From contig JAHJRU010000164.1 of NCBI GenBank assembly GCA_018830745.1, positions 1-7,885 of the forward strand: a DNA stretch of 7,885 bases, written 5' to 3'. The notes below the pieces were generated by a model. That model had not been told where the DNA came from and did no database searches. It saw nothing but the letters and a program-made list of their open reading frames with translations. This DNA is from Chloroflexota bacterium (GTDB taxonomy: Bacteria > Chloroflexota > Dehalococcoidia > Dehalococcoidales > JAHJRU01). The position numbers and the translations under genes are program-made. Positions 6,101 to 7,885 of this stretch are shown piece after piece (positions within the stretch are counted from its first letter, which is position 1; each line of letters opens with the position of its first letter).

Positions 6101-6472
6101 CTATTGCTGACGCCTCCCGGCGATACTGGACCGGGCAATTCTTATGGTCGTGCCAGATTCTATTTTCAGCACCACACTGTCTTCACTGATGCTCTCAATC
6201 TGACCGTAGATTCCGCCGGCAGTTATTACCTTTTCTCCCTTTGTCAGCTCTTCCACCATCGTCTGGTGCTCTTTTTGCTTCTTGCGCTGGGGTCTAATCA
6301 TGAGGAAATAGAAGATGCCAAAAAGCAACGCCAGAAAGATAATAGGTGTCCACTGGCCGGTACCGCCTTCGCCGCCAGCCGGCGCTTGTGCCGGGACACA
6401 TCCACCGCTAAATACCACTGCCACTAGTAGCCCGACCAATAATACCAGACTGATTATTTTAACCTTACCCAC
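6101..6472 (-). CDS. yajC: YajC-family preprotein translocase accessory subunit with extra N-terminal segment
   Basis: A single-pass inner-membrane protein that associates with SecDF-YidC and SecYEG. The core is unmistakable: PIIFLALLFGIFYFLMIRPQRKKQKEH (43-69), then a transmembrane-proximal cytoplasmic domain with LTKGEKVITAGGIYGQIESI (76-95). At 123 residues it is close to family size but carries an added N-terminus. Residues 5-22 form a first hydrophobic segment ending in FSGGC (Cys25), followed by a Gly/Ala/Pro/Gln linker (26-40). This looks like a signal peptide, perhaps of lipoprotein type, although the residues before the Cys are a poor lipobox. The start is GTG (6470-6472) with AGGAGG (6479-6484) 6 nt away. 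That ribosome site abuts the miaB stop, and the intergenic distance is 12 nt, so miaB and yajC are co-transcribed. secD and secF are not in the window. Confidence 0.92.
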   Translation of the reverse strand: MGKVKIISLVLLVGLLVAVVFSGGCVPAQAPAGGEGGTGQWTPIIFLALLFGIFYFLMIRPQRKKQKEHQTMVEELTKGEKVITAGGIYGQIESISEDSVVLKIESGTTIRIARSSIAGRRQQ

Positions 6473-6484
6473 TTTTGCCTCCTC

Positions 6485-7741
6485 TTATTTGTTGTTAGCT
6501 TCTATGCTGCCCTGAAGTGACCACGGGCTCGCTTTCTCAATATAAATTTGTACCAGTTGTCCCCGGCAGTCACCCTCACCACTGAAGAATACCAGTTTAC
6601 CAGTTCGAGTGCGACCCTGCCACTTATCTTCCTTTTTGCCTTCGACCAGAACTTCAAGGGTCTGCCCCAGAAGCCGTTGATTTATCTCCGCCACAACATT
6701 CTCCTGCAACTGCTCCACCTTGTCCAGTCGCCTTCGCTTCTCTTGCGGTGGAATATTATCCTCAAGTTCTCTGGCGGCGATAGTCCCCTGCCTGGGCGAG
6801 TAGGCTGCCACATGTACGGTATCAAACCCCGTCTCCGCCAGTACGTCGATGGTGTGCTCAAACTGCTCCTCGGTCTCACCGGGAAAACCGACGATAATAT
6901 CGGTGCTCAAGGCTACATCGGATACGCTATCTCTTATCTCAGCAATGAGCCGGCGGTATTTCTCTGCGGTATAATCGCGTCCCATCAGCTTCAGAATATC
7001 ATCGTCGCCCGCCTGAAGGGGAAGGCTGATATGCTCGCAGACCTTGTCCAGAGTGGCGACGGCATCAATAAGTTTCGTTGTCATGTCCTTGGGATGACTG
7101 GTCAGGAAGCGAATACGCGCCAGCCCATCAATGTTATTAAGCTCGTGCAATAAATCGGCCAGGTCAGGTTGCTCCGGCAGGTCATGTCCATAGGAATCCA
7201 CGTTCTGCCCCAGCAGGGTAACCTCCCTGGCGCCACGGCACACCAGCGCACTCACTTCAGCCACCAGTTCGGTCACCGGACGGCTTCTCTCCCGCCCGCG
7301 GCGGTAAGGCACAATGCAATAGGTGCAGAAGTTATTGCAGCCCTGCATAATGGGCACAAATACACTGGGGGCGGGATGCTCGGGGGCTACCGGCCATGAC
7401 GGAGCCTCGCCCAGCCACTGCGGGCACCCCCCGGGTTCAAAGAAGTAGTCGACGTGGGGGAATTTCTGCTTAAGCTGGCCAAGATGAGAGTTCACCAGGC
7501 AACCGGTAACCGCCAGGGTCAGGTCGGGGCGCAAGCTTTTCAACGACCTGAGAGCGCTCAGCTTATTAATCACCCGGTTCTCGGCGCTCTGGCGCACCAC
7601 GCAGCTGTTGAGCACAATTAAATCTGCCTGCTCCGCCGCAGCCACCGCCTGGAAGCCCAGCTGCTCCAGGTAGCCGCCCAGCCGCTCCGATTCCGACTTG
7701 TTCATCTGGCAACCGATAGTCCAAATATGATAGTTAGGCAT
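6485..7741 (-). CDS. miaB: tRNA-2-methylthio-N6-dimethylallyladenosine synthase (MiaB)
   Basis: A radical-SAM methylthiotransferase that adds a methylthio group to i6A37 of tRNAs reading U-starting codons. The 418-residue protein has the three expected domains. The N-terminal UPF0004 domain has cluster ligands C11 (GCQMN), C47 (NSCVVR) and C81 (GCL). The radical-SAM domain has C135, C139 and C142 (GCNNFCTYC) plus LLGQNVDSYG (176-185), RFLTSHP (211-217) and LSTDIIVGFPGET (278-290). A TRAM-like C-terminus occupies about 350-410. TIGCQMN and SCVVR favour MiaB over MtaB or RimO. The linker between C81 and C135 is about 20 residues shorter than in E. coli MiaB (by recalled comparison) and carries an extra Cys106. 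The ATG (7739-7741) is preceded by AGGGA at 9-nt spacing. It leads the miaB-yajC(-nadC) unit. Confidence 0.94.
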   Translation of the reverse strand: MPNYHIWTIGCQMNKSESERLGGYLEQLGFQAVAAAEQADLIVLNSCVVRQSAENRVINKLSALRSLKSLRPDLTLAVTGCLVNSHLGQLKQKFPHVDYFFEPGGCPQWLGEAPSWPVAPEHPAPSVFVPIMQGCNNFCTYCIVPYRRGRERSRPVTELVAEVSALVCRGAREVTLLGQNVDSYGHDLPEQPDLADLLHELNNIDGLARIRFLTSHPKDMTTKLIDAVATLDKVCEHISLPLQAGDDDILKLMGRDYTAEKYRRLIAEIRDSVSDVALSTDIIVGFPGETEEQFEHTIDVLAETGFDTVHVAAYSPRQGTIAARELEDNIPPQEKRRRLDKVEQLQENVVAEINQRLLGQTLEVLVEGKKEDKWQGRTRTGKLVFFSGEGDCRGQLVQIYIEKASPWSLQGSIEANNK

Positions 7742-7771
7742 CTTGTTCTATCCCTGTGGGTTTGTTGAAAG

Positions 7772-7806
7772 TATGCCCTCCACGGGGCATATCGCTTCGT
7801 ATATGC
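7772..7806. repeat. Two overlapping, mutually exclusive hairpins between tRNA-Ser and miaB
   Basis: TATGCCC (7772-7778) and GGGCATA (7785-7791) form a perfect 7-bp inverted repeat with a 6-nt loop. GCATAT (7787-7792) and ATATGC (7801-7806) form a second one with an 8-nt loop. They share bases 7787-7791 and cannot form together. Neither is followed by a good T tract on the minus strand, so a classical terminator for the tRNA is not supported. It may be tRNA 3' trailer structure or a miaB leader element. Confidence 0.4.
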
Positions 7807-7824
7807 TGGATGGATAACTCCATG

Positions 7825-7885
7825 TGGCGGAGGGAGTGGGATTCGAACCCACGACCCCAGTTACCCAGGGTAAGCACTTAGCAGG
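7825..7885 (-). tRNA. tRNA-Ser(GCU), 3' part, cut by the window edge
   Basis: Read on the minus strand, the window edge begins in the anticodon arm with CCTGCTAAG, giving anticodon GCT at 7882-7880 and therefore serine AGC/AGU. A long class II variable arm follows: ACCCTGG and CTGGGGT pair over 7 bp (with two G-U pairs) closed by a GTAA tetraloop. The T arm GTGGG-TTCGAAT-CCCAC and the acceptor strand TCCCTCC come next, then discriminator G and an encoded CCA (7827-7825). The D arm and 5' acceptor strand lie outside the window. The anticodon starts codons with A, so position 37 should carry a t6A-type modification and this tRNA is not an expected MiaB substrate despite the adjacency. Confidence 0.93.

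Noticed and set aside
5446..6189. Plus-strand open frame of 247 codons over nadC and the gap
   Set aside because: It is antisense to nadC, whose motifs are all present. The translation has no domain-like pattern and no ribosome site before its start.
6548..7153. Plus-strand open frame of 201 codons inside miaB
   Set aside because: Shadow of the miaB reading frame; no family resemblance.
7323..7351. TTATTGCAG...CTGCATAA inverted repeat resembling the candidate operator
   Set aside because: It lies in the codons for the radical-SAM cysteine motif of MiaB, far from any promoter. The resemblance is most simply explained by coding constraint.
6485..7885. Functional link between miaB and the neighbouring tRNA-Ser
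   Set aside because: The anticodon is GCU, so the codons start with A and the tRNA should not carry i6A37, the MiaB substrate. Adjacency alone is not evidence of a modification circuit.

Overview
The window is gene-dense, GC-rich bacterial DNA made almost entirely of recognisable chromosomal genes. The gene content (Dtd, a Fur-family regulator, a metal ABC transporter, NadC, a two-segment YajC and MiaB) fits an anaerobic bacterium. My best guess is Chloroflexota, possibly Dehalococcoidia-like. That is an impression from protein style and gene mix, not a demonstrated placement. I see no insertion sequence, phage gene, CRISPR array or sign of recent transfer.

Layout, left (+ strand): the 3' end of an FmdB-type zinc-ribbon gene (1-238) runs directly, with no gap, into a GTG-started dtd (239-703). 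A consensus-like promoter (726-754) follows and should start transcription almost exactly at the ATG of a Fur-family regulator (762-1184). Next come a NiCoT/UreH-type nickel/cobalt permease with a His-rich loop (1259-1966), a lipoprotein metal-binding protein of the ZnuA/TroA family (2057-2902), its ABC ATPase (2927-3703), its ABC-3 permease (3719-4570) and a class I SAM methyltransferase overlapping the permease (4554-5183).

Layout, right (- strand): a partial tRNA-Ser(GCU) at the window edge (7825-7885), then miaB (6485-7741), yajC (6101-6472) and nadC (5161-6012). miaB and yajC are 12 nt apart. nadC appears to have its own promoter in the 88-nt gap after yajC. nadC and the methyltransferase converge and overlap by 23 bp, and a possible nadC terminator lies inside the methyltransferase gene.

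The part that reads as a system is 723-5183: a metalloregulator, two different metal importers and an accessory methyltransferase. A near-identical 15-nt motif sits before the regulator and, in the opposite orientation, before the nickel/cobalt permease. It is a candidate operator that would make this a self-regulated transition-metal uptake locus. The binding protein of the ABC system keeps the family fold signature but lacks most of the usual histidine ligands and has a CPGH motif instead, so its metal cannot be assumed to be zinc.
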